Assembly: GCA_009617715.1 (NCBI GenBank)
Contig: VTFK01000161.1
Coordinates: 480,415 to 544,414, forward strand
Direction: 5' to 3'
Length of the DNA stretch: 64,000 nt
From: Plectrocnemia conspersa
Lineage: Eukaryota > Arthropoda > Insecta > Trichoptera > Polycentropodidae
Positions 45,967-56,500 of the stretch are shown one piece after another. The notes beneath the pieces were generated by a model, which was given only the letters and a program-made list of their open reading frames with translations, searched no databases and had not been told where the DNA came from. The position numbers were made by a program, and so were the translations under genes. Position 1 is the first letter of the stretch, and each line of letters opens with the position of its first letter.

Positions 45967-47750
45967 TTCTGTTTTCGAGGAATATTTTTCGCCTTCTGCT
46001 CAGTCGCTTCCTTCTTCATGTTCTTGGTCTTCAGTACTGACCATCAGAGAAACTGAGCACTCAGATCTTAAATACGGATTTAATAAATTAAAGACAGGGC
46101 GTTCTTCTGGACCTGATTTAATTCCCGATTTTATTTTGAAGGGTTGCGAAGTAAGTCTCGCTGCTCCTCTAAAATGTATTTATGATCTGATTCTCAAAAC
46201 ATCATCATTTCCTGATCTATGGAAATGCACAAAAGTCACCCTATTCATAAAAAAAAAGGTGACAAATTATATATAAAGAATTATAGACCAGTAGCTGTGT
46301 TGTCAGCTCCTGCTAAATTATTTGAAATAATTATTCATAAATATCTTTACAATCACTTTCAGCAAGTTTTATTAGACCAACAGCACGGGTTTCGTCCTGC
46401 CCGTTCCACTGTTACTAATCTTCTGTCGTTCACCAAAACGGTGACAACTTCTCTCGATGCCGGAATTCAAGTAGACGTCGTGTATACAGATTTTGAGAAA
46501 GCCTTTGACAAAGTTTGTCATACGTTATTATTAAAAAAATTGTCGAACCTCGGTTGCTCAGATAATTTAACTCGGTTATTTTCGAGTTATTTAAGCAATC
46601 GTAGACAGTTTGTAACCTATGGTGGCCGATTGTCAAAGGAATATTTTACCCCTTCGGGGGTTCCTCAAGGATCAATCTGGGACCTCTGCTTTTTTGTGTT
46701 ATTTATTAATGACATAAATACAGCAATTAAAAATTCAAGTTTTCTTCTGTACGCAGATGATTTAAAATTATATAAATGCATTCGATCTGTTGCGGACTCC
46801 TTCTCTCTACAAAGTGATTTAGACTCTCTGTGGAGATGGGCTTCCGTTAACCGTCTGCCCTTTAGTGTCGGAAAGTGCCATACTGTGTCATTTTCTCGAT
46901 CCCGTTCGCCATCAGCTTATTTCTACCATCTCGGTGGTAACATTTTGACTAGAGAAACTTCCATTAAAGATCTCGGAATCACTTTCGAGAGCAAATGGAG
47001 GTTCTCTCTACACATACACGACGTCTGTGATAAATCTTCCAAGATGCTCGGCTTTGTTATGAGGAATGCCTTTCACTTTGACGATCCGTCAGTTATTCGC
47101 ATCCTCTATGACACCTTAGTTCGTAGCATTCTTGAATCGGGATCTATAATTTGGAATCCCCGAATAGCCAAATATTCCCTTTTAGTGGAAAAAATTCAAA
47201 AAAGGTATTTAAGATACCTTTACAAAAGGACATTTGGTTATTATCCGTACTTATATCCTAGCGCCTTTCTTTTAGGAGCGTTGGGATATGATTCGCTGAG
47301 TTCACGCAGAAAGTTGTATGTCGCTAAGCATTTTTTCAAATTACTAAAAGGTGCTGTCGACAATCCAGCTATTCTCGAGGAATTCCAGTTTTGGGTTCCG
47401 GAACATTTTCGAGAATCACGATCGCGACCTCTTTTGATGGCCATTAGGGCTAGGACATCCGCACTTGCCGACTCGCCTATAGCTGTGGCCATCCGGCTCC
47501 TTAATACGCTGGCATTACATATTGACCTATTTAATGTTAGCAACGAGGATCTGATCCAGTTTGTCACATTTAATTTTGATATTTTATAATTTTTTGTTAT
47601 GTTTATTATTTTTAAGTATTGTTCTATTTATGTATATATACGATTTTTTTTTGTTTTATAAATTTAAAATTTGTTTTCGACCATCGTGGCGCATTGGGGT
47701 AACCTGTTAGGCCACGATGGTCTTAATTTAATCTAAAAAAATAAAATAAA
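45967..47750 (+). mobile_element. LINE B, 5'-truncated copy 1, 1784 bp
   Basis: Flanked by ACATAG at 45961-45966 and 47751-47756, a likely target-site duplication. Homology to copy 2 (59031-61211) begins at the TTCTG right after the first ACATAG, which supports truncation here. It contains most of the reverse transcriptase and C-terminal domain. A 3' hairpin follows: CCATCGTGGC, loop GCATTGGGGTAACCTGTTAG, GCCACGATGG. The tail is ATCTAAAAAAATAAAATAAA. The endonuclease part is missing. Confidence 0.88.
46219..47589 (+). CDS. LINE B reverse transcriptase, 456-codon open frame
   Basis: Reverse transcriptase of a non-LTR retrotransposon (Jockey/CR1-like; clade not settled). Motifs: NYRPVAVLSAPAKLFE at residues 21-36, QHGFRPARST at 55-64, motif A VVYTDFEKAFDK at 87-98, motif B SGVPQGS at 146-152, and motif C LLYADDLKLYK near 176-186 with both aspartates intact. 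The C-terminus ends NFDIL. The natural N-terminus is upstream in another frame (45950-46276). An A-run near 46247-46256 causes the shift, so the annotated ATG is only the first in this frame. A paired loss and gain changes NLGPLLF to IWDLCFF after motif B. Almost certainly inactive because truncated. Confidence 0.85.
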   Translation: MEMHKSHPIHKKKGDKLYIKNYRPVAVLSAPAKLFEIIIHKYLYNHFQQVLLDQQHGFRPARSTVTNLLSFTKTVTTSLDAGIQVDVVYTDFEKAFDKVCHTLLLKKLSNLGCSDNLTRLFSSYLSNRRQFVTYGGRLSKEYFTPSGVPQGSIWDLCFFVLFINDINTAIKNSSFLLYADDLKLYKCIRSVADSFSLQSDLDSLWRWASVNRLPFSVGKCHTVSFSRSRSPSAYFYHLGGNILTRETSIKDLGITFESKWRFSLHIHDVCDKSSKMLGFVMRNAFHFDDPSVIRILYDTLVRSILESGSIIWNPRIAKYSLLVEKIQKRYLRYLYKRTFGYYPYLYPSAFLLGALGYDSLSSRRKLYVAKHFFKLLKGAVDNPAILEEFQFWVPEHFRESRSRPLLMAIRARTSALADSPIAVAIRLLNTLALHIDLFNVSNEDLIQFVTFNFDIL

Positions 47751-47759
47751 ACATAGGTC

Positions 47760-48240
47760 GCCAATGTTATCGTTTTGCATAAAAGTTATATTGAATTTAT
47801 TTTCTTTAAAAACGTACGTGTAGGAAGGTTTACGACATCTGTATTTATTTGATAGGAATAATATATAATTATGATTATCTTGAATTGTTGTTGAAATCGA
47901 AGAGATCGAACGTTAAAGTGGATTGTTTTAATTTTACATAATCATTCGATTGCTTTAATCAAGATCGTTGTTCTTATCAATGATAAGAACAACGATTGAC
48001 ATACTTATTTACATCGTTTTATCTGTGAGAATCGCCACTTAAAAGCGTCCATTACTTAGTTTGCATTGCATTTGCATATACAAAAACTCGCTTAATGTTT
48101 ACACAAACAATGTTTATATCTATCGTCTCCGTTGAGAGAACTCGAGAGTCAGTGCTTTTGAAGTGCCGAAGTATTATTTATTTATTTATTGTTTTTTTAT
48201 TCGCCGTACTATCGTCTGTTTACGCGGAAAGTTTCCATAA
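47760..48240. other. Noncoding stretch with a palindrome
   Basis: Holds the 33-bp palindrome at 47964-47996 (listed separately) and the start of a 94-codon open frame (48095-48379). That frame has a hydrophobic segment IIYLFIVFLFAVLSSV but no other support as a gene. Confidence 0.35.
47964..47996. repeat. 33-bp perfect palindrome
   Basis: ATCGTTGTTCTTATCA, centre A, TGATAAGAACAACGAT. All 16 pairs match. Possible protein binding site or cruciform. Confidence 0.65.
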
Positions 48241-48247
48241 ATCAAAA

Positions 48248-48296
48248 GGCGGGCCGCGAAAATTGGCCAACGGTCAGAAATCACTCGCGGCCCGCC
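48248..48296. repeat. GC-only hairpin stem
   Basis: GGCGGGCCGCGA (48248-48259) pairs perfectly with TCGCGGCCCGCC (48285-48296) across a 25-nt loop. Unusual composition for this AT-rich window. Confidence 0.55.
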
Positions 48297-48399
48297 ATCA
48301 CGCGGCCGATATAAAACACAAATGTATTTATTTCGGACTTTTGGCCGGGCGCGAAGCACGTGCTTTCGGCCATTTCTAAATTGATTAACGTGTAAATAA

Positions 48400-48660
48400 A
48401 GTTTTGGGCGCACCTCGGCGGGATACGTACGGAGGCATTCGCCTTTGAACGCTTTGACAGCTTGACGGGACGTTTGGGCTTTGTTCTTTGATCAATTGAC
48501 TATTTGAATTGGCGTTGCCAATTTTTACCTATAGCCCACTGAGTATAAAACCGCAACTCCGCAGACGCGTTTCGGTTTTTAGTTTCATTGATCGCTACAA
48601 ACGTTCCTGGTCTTTACATCGCGTCTTTGACTGTGTTAGTACGTGCGGTATGCCTAACTA
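48400..48660 (+). promoter_or_regulatory. Candidate core promoter
   Basis: A TATAAAA box at 48544-48550 lies in a CG-richer block. An initiator-like TTAGTTT is at 48579, slightly further than the usual 30 bp. No coding exon is recognised directly downstream, though it lies 4.8 kb upstream of the first identified exon on the same strand. It could drive an upstream untranslated exon of that gene or be coincidental. Confidence 0.2.
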
Positions 48661-48999
48661 CGCTACATTGTTATGTTAGATATAGAAAAGGCATTCGAAA
48701 GGAACGATTATCCGCATAGTATATATATAAAATAATAATATTCTAAATTTGAAATATTTAAAAATACACGTAATATACATATATTCCATTGCCGAGTGTG
48801 AGCAGCACAAAAAAATAAAAATTAATTAATAAAAAAAAACTGAAAACACCTTATTTTTTTTCATTTTATTTCGCTCTAACTAAAATATTTCAAGGTTTGA
48901 GAACCCTAGGGGTGTTACTTTGTAGCCAGTGAGACGTTTAGTGGAATCGAGTTAGAATTTTATAACGTTATTTACATATGTGACATACGATAAATGGCG

Positions 49000-49560
49000 A
49001 GATGTCTTCTCCGAGAAGAGGTGGAGAAGCTGGCGAGGGATTATGTCCATGGGAGGTGGCGTGGCAGTGAGTGTACAGCGGAAGTTTCTCTCTCTCTGCT
49101 ACGGTGGTGCTCGTGTGGATGAGTTCCTCTCTGGATGTGAGCGCGTCTGCTGGTCTCTTCGAGTGACTGCTTGTGACTTCCTTCTCCTCATCGGAGTCCA
49201 GGCTTAAGTATCCAGTGCTGCAACGCTTGCTGACCAATCACAAGTATGCCGCAATCGCTGCAGTCTCTTCTTAGAACGTTGAGACATTCGCTTGATGGAC
49301 ATTGTCCAAGGTCATATTGCATTGCAACGGGAATCTTGTGGATCCGGTGATTTATTATATCCGTGACCGTTTCGCAACAAAGAAATATTCTCTTAATGAA
49401 GGAGAATATTTACTGTAGGAACAAAACTCGTGTTATTTATGCGATTTTTTCTGGTCGTAACGAGGACTTTTTGTGTCTTGTTTCCTTGTTGTCACATTCA
49501 ATTAACGCAAGTTTTGAAAATAAGACGCTTTCAAACATAGGCATCTGTGTGTGTTTATCA
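49000..49560 (+). repeat. Repeat family X, long copy
   Basis: Shares with 6340-6853: TTCTCCGAGAAGAGGTGGAG, CTGGTCTCTTCGAGTG, CTCATCGGAGTCCAGGCTT, GCTTGCTGACCAATCACAAG, CATTCGCTTGATGGACATTG, GCATTGCAACGGGAATCTTG, GATCCGGTGATTTATTA, then CTGGTCGTAACGAGGAC and CTTTCAAACATAGGC. Open frames on both strands here are not conserved in the other copies. Confidence 0.72.
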
Positions 49561-49564
49561 TAAT

Positions 49565-50940
49565 TTTAAATCAGCTATACTTCAATATTTCATAAGAGTC
49601 TAAAAATGCAGTATAAAAATTCACTAAATAACATTATGTATTCCAAGAGTTATAATGATTTGTGGAATTCTGAAAAATCCTGCAAACGGTGTGATAAAAT
49701 AGCAATAAATAAAACTATTTAGATTAACGCAAAGCGCGAAATTATGAACTTGTAGCGCAAAACAACCGCTGGCAGGTCTAGTATTTTGAGTATCGGCTTT
49801 TTTTGAAGGAAGTGAGGTAAAAAAATCCTAGGAACTCCTGGGAAACTAGACTTTTGTTTGCTTATCAATAAACTCATAATGAAAAAAATATGTTTTAAAT
49901 AAAACTAAATTAGTTAGTAGTCAAACTTATTTTTTTCTATATTTTAAAAGTTATACAATTTGTATTCTAAACTTAGCGTCAAATTATTGTGGATATCCTA
50001 TTTTATTGCCTTATTTTTACAAAATTTTTGTTGTTCTTTTTACTTGTCATAAAATTGTTTAGTAAAATAAGTATAAAAAATAATATAAATAGATTAGTAA
50101 AATAAGCAAAGATTTTTTTACGCTACGTGATGTTTTTCTTATTAATACAATACATATTTTTAACTCCAAATACTTAAACCTAAGACTAGGTTAATCTCAC
50201 AGACCGTAAGTCGGTGAATAAGTGTTTTTAGAGTGCCTAAGACGTGCTATATAAAGGAAGTTCTCCGTTTTGTTAATGCCATAATTTTTCACGATTTTGC
50301 CTCCTTGCAGGTGTAAGATTTAAAATCCAGTATTTTAATTATCATGGTCCGATTTACTGATAATGAATTTCATTTCCTATTTTGCGTGAGAATCTCGGTT
50401 TATTTTTTGTCAATCTCTAGTTTGTTTTATTTAATTATACGCAGGAAATTATTTTTGATCGCCCTGTTTTTGTGCAAGATTTGCAGGTGCTCGCGTGGAT
50501 GAAGAGCCGATTGGTTCTATGAGAATGTATTTAACACAGGTGGTTAATATTTGGCCCCCATAAATTGTCTACCTATATTATTTTTATTTTTAATAATGTT
50601 ATTTACATAAAATAAAACGAGTTTCATGTCTGATTTTTTAGGTGGAGGCAAAATAATAAATAATACGATTTGATCATGAATTATATTTTAATTTATATAA
50701 ATACAAATTTAGTTAGATTTAAAAATTATATCACTTTTGTTGCATACATTTTTTCACTAATATAAATATTATTTCACTAACCAAAAAATTTATTCACAAT
50801 CTCATCGCTCAGTATCAGTAAAACTGTATTTACACATGATCAGAATTATGACATCACATGTTTAATAAAATACTACAATATTTAAAAAATATTACTCAAA
50901 GCTAACCTAATGCAAATTTAAAAAAGATTATTTTTAGAAT
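49565..50940. other. Noncoding stretch with no gene recognised
   Basis: AT-rich. GGTGCTCGCGTGGATGAAGA at 50487 faintly repeats a block of family X (near 49107). Nothing else. Confidence 0.35.
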
Positions 50941-50944
50941 TTTC

Positions 50945-51080
50945 ATTAAGTCAAGTCAGGTTTTAAACAGCAAATCGGCATTTTAGAGCAGCGTATAATT
51001 TCACTTAAATTATATTTTCGCTAGTAGAAATATCAGTCTACCGGTGAAAATGTATTCTGATATAATTTTACTGAAGTGAA
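50945..51080 (+). repeat. Dispersed repeat family W, short copy
   Basis: GTCAAGTCAGGTTTTAAACA, GAGCAGCGTATAATTTCACT, ATTATATTTTCGCTAGTAGA, and GGTGAAAATGTATTCTGATA; the order matches 11535-11845. Confidence 0.55.
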
Positions 51081-51324
51081 CGGGGTAGTAGTATTTAATG
51101 GAAATCAAACGTTAATTTAATGGAAATCAAACGTTAATTTTTTTGGGTGTATATAAAGACATTTCGAAGCTTCTATGTATATATTTTTTGTATTGTTACA
51201 GCTAAAGTGTTAAATTTCAATAAAGTATACAATGACTAGACCAAGTATACACTAACCATGAGTTTTAGTTAAAGCTTACAATGCTACATTTCGTATATAC
51301 GTTCAATAGATAATATATAATCAA

Positions 51325-51650
51325 GGACGGAATAGCGTAGAAAGTAACGTCTCAGACTAGTAACTCTGAGGATACGGGTTCGAGCCCCGGCAGCGGCACT
51401 CGAATTTTTATTTATAAAAGAATGCACTATTATTAAAAAAATCCGACCACAGCTGCCGTGGCATATATTGATTATAAATTGTATAGCACATAATTAATAA
51501 TATAGATATCACAGATTCCCATACTTATAGTCTGGTGGTTAATACTCACTTGCAGGTATTCATTATGTCTGATTGACTTACTCAGTTGTAACGTTGTAAC
51601 GCATTGGGCTTACGCTTGTCAGGTTACAATGGAAGATTTAATGAAAAAAA
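51325..51650 (+). mobile_element. tRNA-derived SINE, copy 3
   Basis: The best tRNA-like head: GGACGGAATAGCGTAG, an anticodon-like stem CTCAGA and TCTGAG, and a B box GGTTCGAGCCCC. The 3' hairpin loop reads GCATTGGGCTTACGCTTGTC between GTTGTAAC and GGTTACAAT. The tail is A-rich. Not a functional tRNA gene because the head continues into the SINE body. Confidence 0.82.
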
Positions 51651-51654
51651 TATA

Positions 51655-52565
51655 TATAAATAATATAAAATATATGCTCTAACTAGTGAATGATGGAAAT
51701 CTCGTACGTGAGCTAATTACATTATCAAGACGAGCATATTTGATAAACATCATAATCATAGAACTATTAAAAAAATTGCGTTGGTCAGAACAGTGAACAC
51801 CCCATGAATAACTCTCTGTAACGAATCTGTTTCAATGGAATATTATATAAATTGGCAACAATATATACCTTATATAACTGGTTTTAAATACCTAATAAAC
51901 ATATAAATTATTTAATTTTTAATATTTGACAAACACTGAACAGCGAGTGCATACGATAACTAGTTGCATTGTTCATAAATTATTTATGTGTACTGTAACT
52001 GCATACATTGCCTAGTTAATGTATGCATTATTTTCGAAATTCATTTGCTCGGTGTGAAGCAACATGCATAACACCTTTTTTTAAATTACAAGTCCTTCAA
52101 AATAAATCATTATAATATTTTTTTACACGTAAAAGTTTAAAGAAGCATACTTGCATGTTTAAATGACTTTATATTTTTAGATACATATGTAATAATTAGT
52201 TTTCAAACCTTGGTTTTCTTTTTTACTAATTCAAATATTACAAAAGGTTAAGTTTTTCTTACTATAACTAGTAATGTTTATTTTTATTGCTTACTATTAA
52301 AAATATCAATTGTAAACTTGCGTTTTATTTACATTCAATATGACAGCCATTTTTCAGCTTTTCTATTTTTTATTAATTGGCAACTATATGATCAAGTCGT
52401 TCCTGTTTACTCTCTTTCCTTTACAAAAGGATTTGATTTAGTGAAATGGAATTTGGAACAAAAATATTAGGCGGATATTTGATGGGTAAATTGATGTTTT
52501 CCATTTCTTCCTCCAATTGCTAAATTCCTGATTAAAGCTCTATTTTCCATTATCCTATTGTTGTT
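51655..52565. other. Noncoding stretch with no gene recognised
   Basis: AT-rich; no exon, element end or RNA gene recognised. Confidence 0.4.
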
Positions 52566-52566
52566 A

Positions 52567-52965
52567 TAAATTGTCTTTTCTACGTATAACTTTTTACGAA
52601 AATACAGCGAATCACAGCCTGAAGGTCCTAATAAAAAGGCGCTGAGATAAAGAAAAGGATAATAATCGAATTCGCTCATATTAAATTATCTCAGAAATCT
52701 TTTCTGGATTTTCTTAATCATGAGAGAATGTTTGGCTTTGCGTGGGATTCAAATTAAGGATCTTGTTATTTCAATGCTATTGACTTTAAAGGATGTGAAA
52801 CACTGATTATCAAAGTTAAAAACATTCTTAATAAATACAACCGAATATGTTATAAAACACTTGTAATGTAGAGAATTTCCACTTTCTTTCGTATAAAATT
52901 TCTTGGTCCATATTGAAAAATCTCTAGCCAGTTAATTTTCACATGGGTAATGAGAAAATCCACTG
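52567..52965 (-). mobile_element. Diverged LINE B fragment
   Basis: The minus-strand frame EFDYYPFLYLSAFLLGPSGC followed by DSLYFRKKLYVEK matches GYYPYLYPSAFLLGALGYDS of LINE B. Nucleotide similarity continues to about 52965 (AATTATCTCAGAAATCTTTT; TCCACTTTCTTTCGTATAAA). Much older than the copies at 45967 and 59031. Confidence 0.7.
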
Positions 52966-53062
52966 GCAATAGAGATCTTTATAACGACAATATGAAAAGT
53001 TAAACTGTTATCATTATATTTTTACTCAAAAATATTATATTATAATTAATGTAATGTAATTG

Positions 53063-53087
53063 TCATCATCATCATCATCATCATCAT
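53063..53087. repeat. TCA/ATC microsatellite
   Basis: Eight uninterrupted TCA repeats about 300 bp upstream of the first identified exon. Confidence 0.9.
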
Positions 53088-53394
53088 GTGATTTATGAAT
53101 TAGGTAATGGTAAGACGCCGACTTATCTTTGTTTGGAGATAAAATAATATAATCTGTATTATTTATTATAGCGTGTTTATAAGCAAAAAATGTGACTGAA
53201 CATTATTATCCATGATCGATCACAGCTAATCGATTTGTGACGCTTGAGTTTGCCAGCAAACCCAACACAGCGCAAGAGTGAATAATTACATTTGGAACTG
53301 GGCCAAATCATCGAATCGCTAACCCAATGACCGACGTTACTCTGAATCTCTTCGACGACAACTTTCTTACGGCTTCTTTTTTCTTTATTCGCAG

Positions 53395-53519
53395 AGGAAG
53401 AATGTTATCACTGCATGGCGAGCTTGGTGGCATCCAAGGAGAAGATGTTCATCACTCAAACGAAGCTTTTGTACGAGGTCACGTGGAAAACTGTGATGCA
53501 GATTGCGAAGAAACATTGC
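53395..53519 (+). CDS. sky: sky exon (TBC domain)
   Basis: Acceptor TTTATTCGCAG before 53395; donor GTGAGT at 53520. Encodes EECYHCMASLVASKEKMF then ITQTKLLYEVTWKTVMQIAK and KHC. It starts with the last two bases of a codon, so the preceding exon must end in phase 1. Corresponds to the middle of the TBC domain. Confidence 0.92.
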
Positions 53520-56500
53520 GTGAGTAGCTATTGTAATTCTCAAATTATACGAGGGTGACTCAAATACAAACAATATTTTTTATCTTGTAATTTATTGAAC
53601 GATCATTTATCTACATAGTCTTCATTATGTTGCGTTGTTATGTTATTTATGTTCCACAATGCTTTAAACTACTGATGTTTTTAGTAAAGACTCGCACACT
53701 TGCTGGAGTAACAGACGTGCATTACAATTGATCCTTTTTATTGCACTTTTAAGATTTTCATACCAGTGTTGATGATGAGTTTATTTAATATGTTTTTTTT
53801 GCGATGATCAGAAATCAGCTTGGGTGCAATTGGGGCGATTGTGCGGCACGAGAGCGGAGCGCCTCTACACCGATTGGCAATGGTGGATATTGGCCGGTCT
53901 GCCGTTTCCTCATCTCGTCCGAGTCATGGATTGCTTCTTTCATGAAGGAATCAAAGTATGTAAACAACAAACAGTAGAATGTTTTATATTAAAAATTAAT
54001 TACATTTGTTTTTTTTTTCAGGTATTATATAGGGTAGCGATGGCAATAATAATACTGTTTAATAAGTTCTCAACTAATCAGAGCTCGGATTGGAACGAGG
54101 AGCTGACAAAGAACGGTGTCGAAAACGCCTTGAACAAATTCTGCAAAACGATTCCCGTCTCACCGACCAAATTGCTACGGACAGCTTTTAGCATCAGAGC
54201 ATTAAGGTTATTTTGATGAATGTATTCATTCTTGTTAAGTACCAAAAAGTAGTTAAATAGTTTTAATAAGCATTCTAATGTTTATGAGTTAAACATGAAT
54301 AACGTTTCTCATGTATATGATTCATCAGTATAATGGAAGTTATGAATTATAAAATAAAATAATATCATGTATGAACAAACCTTATCATTCATTGAGAGAT
54401 TAAATATTATGTTGCCTCTGTATGAATACTTATATTTAAATAATTTTATGGATATAGTAGCTAGTTTCTTTTAGTTATATTTTGCCGATCCAAAATATAG
54501 GTTGATACAAATCTTAGTTACTTTTTAAGTTACTGTATTTTTAATATTTCAAAGCAACAAGACTATTTAATCAGTTGTATTATATGTATTATTAGATATA
54601 ATCATATCCCACTTATTAGTCAATTTATCTCATCCCATAAAATTCATTTGGTTTTAGTTTGGCAAAGAACTGATTTAGGAAAATTTTGACTTTTTTCATT
54701 GAAATAGTGCATTTTTAATTCCATTTTAAGTCAATCAAGTTATTTGTAAAATGTTTGGCATTATTGTTATGGGAAATACTGCACCTTTAATATCTCACTA
54801 CACACTCAGTATAACCTTTGTTTGTGGTTAGAAAGGGTGCCGTTTTATGGTTGTTTTTTGTATAATAATATTATACATAACATATTTCTCATTACTGTCA
54901 CAATGTGATGTCTGGTGAGTTTTGTTTATTTAAATTAAATTATACTGTGAAAAATTATGGGGCACCCAAACACTGAGCTTTATCTTTATCTCTATTTTAT
55001 GAATATGTCTCATAACGTTTCATTGGTCAATATTAAATTCTTAACATATGTTTTTAGTGACTGTAGTTGCAATACTTCCTTCTTTAAATTCATATAACAT
55101 GCAATGTCGCTAATGAATTTTATTCTTGGCGATTGACAATTATGTAGATTTTTTAAGAAAAACAATCTACTGCCATGATTTAAAAAAATTATGACGTGAT
55201 TTAAAAAAAAAAATAGTTTTAAAATATTGTCTTAAAAATAATCTCTGAATATACCTTGTAAATATATAGGTTAAGTTCTTTAGTAAGCCTGATTCGTCAT
55301 ATTGTTTCAAAATGACTGCTATTAAAAATATAAAAAAATCGTAATCGGTTAAAAAAATCAGATAAATAATTATAGAGGCCAGTGTTTTATAATATAAATT
55401 AAATAAAAATGTTTTTAATATTTTTTTGTCATTTATATGAGGTATAACAGATTTTAAAAACACTATAACTACATTGATATTTGAAAGAAAAAAATCCCTG
55501 TAGTTGCACTACTTCCTTTTTTAATGCATATAACATGCAAAGTGGCTAATGAATTTTATTCTTGGCGATTGACAATTACGTTTAGTTCCTAAGAAACAAA
55601 ATCCACTGCAGTGAAACTCATGACGTGACATAAAAAAAATAGTTAGTAGTTTTAAAATATTGTCTTAAACATAATCTCTGAATAGATCTTGTAAATATTT
55701 AGACTGAGTTCTGTAGTGAGCCTAATCTGCCATATTGTTTCAAAATTTCGGCTAATAAAAATATGAAAAAATCGTAATCAGTTAAAAAATCCCAGAAAAA
55801 TAAGTATCAGTGTTTTATAATATAAATTTTAATAAAAATATATTTTTAAACTTTTTATTGTCATTTATATGGGATATAACGGTTTTTAAGGACACAATAA
55901 CTACATTGATATTAGAAAAAAATAAAAATGATATGTATTGAAAATTCAGGTAGAAAAAAAAATATTTACTATTTTGTTTTAAATTTATGATTAATAGACA
56001 GTAAAACTTCAATTGCTGCTATCAATTGATCATCGAGACAACACTAATTTATAATATTAATACCTAAATTAATGAGGATTATATGTGATTTTAGTATATA
56101 AATATTTTATGGTCGATTTATTAATCATATATAATATTTTTCTCTGTTGAAATATAAATATTTTATCAATATAGTATACATACCATTTAATTTAATATAT
56201 AAAGCACGTTAATACTTACTGACCGAATAAATACTGCCCATATTGTATTATAGAATTTTTTAATTAACAGATAGCTCAACTGACAGTACTTTTATTATCT
56301 TAAGAAATTAGTCATAAGTAAATATTTTACTAATGGTTTTAAACTTAACTAAAATTATACACATATTAATTAAAAATAAATTTTAAATTATGTTATATAG
56401 ATTTTATTTAAAATACAATTTGACTATAGTTATTTTTAAAATTTCCAGTTTATATTTAATTTTATAAGCAATAAACTTATGTACAGTAGACCCCCCAATA

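Noticed and set aside
47241..47567. Minus-strand 108-codon frame
   Set aside because: Antisense shadow of the LINE B reverse transcriptase; the same frame appears on the other strand of copy 2.
48095..48379. Secreted or membrane protein (hydrophobic segment near residues 26-46)
   Set aside because: No homologous motif, no splice or promoter context, and the frame runs through a GC hairpin; hydrophobic runs are common by chance in AT-rich DNA.
51325..51400. tRNA gene
   Set aside because: A and B boxes are present, but the sequence continues into a SINE body shared with two other copies and lacks a proper acceptor stem, so it is a SINE head.
53817..53955. Alternative acceptor for the second sky exon at 53817-53818
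   Set aside because: Using it shifts the frame and loses the DWQWW...HEGIK match; the AG at 53810-53811 keeps it.
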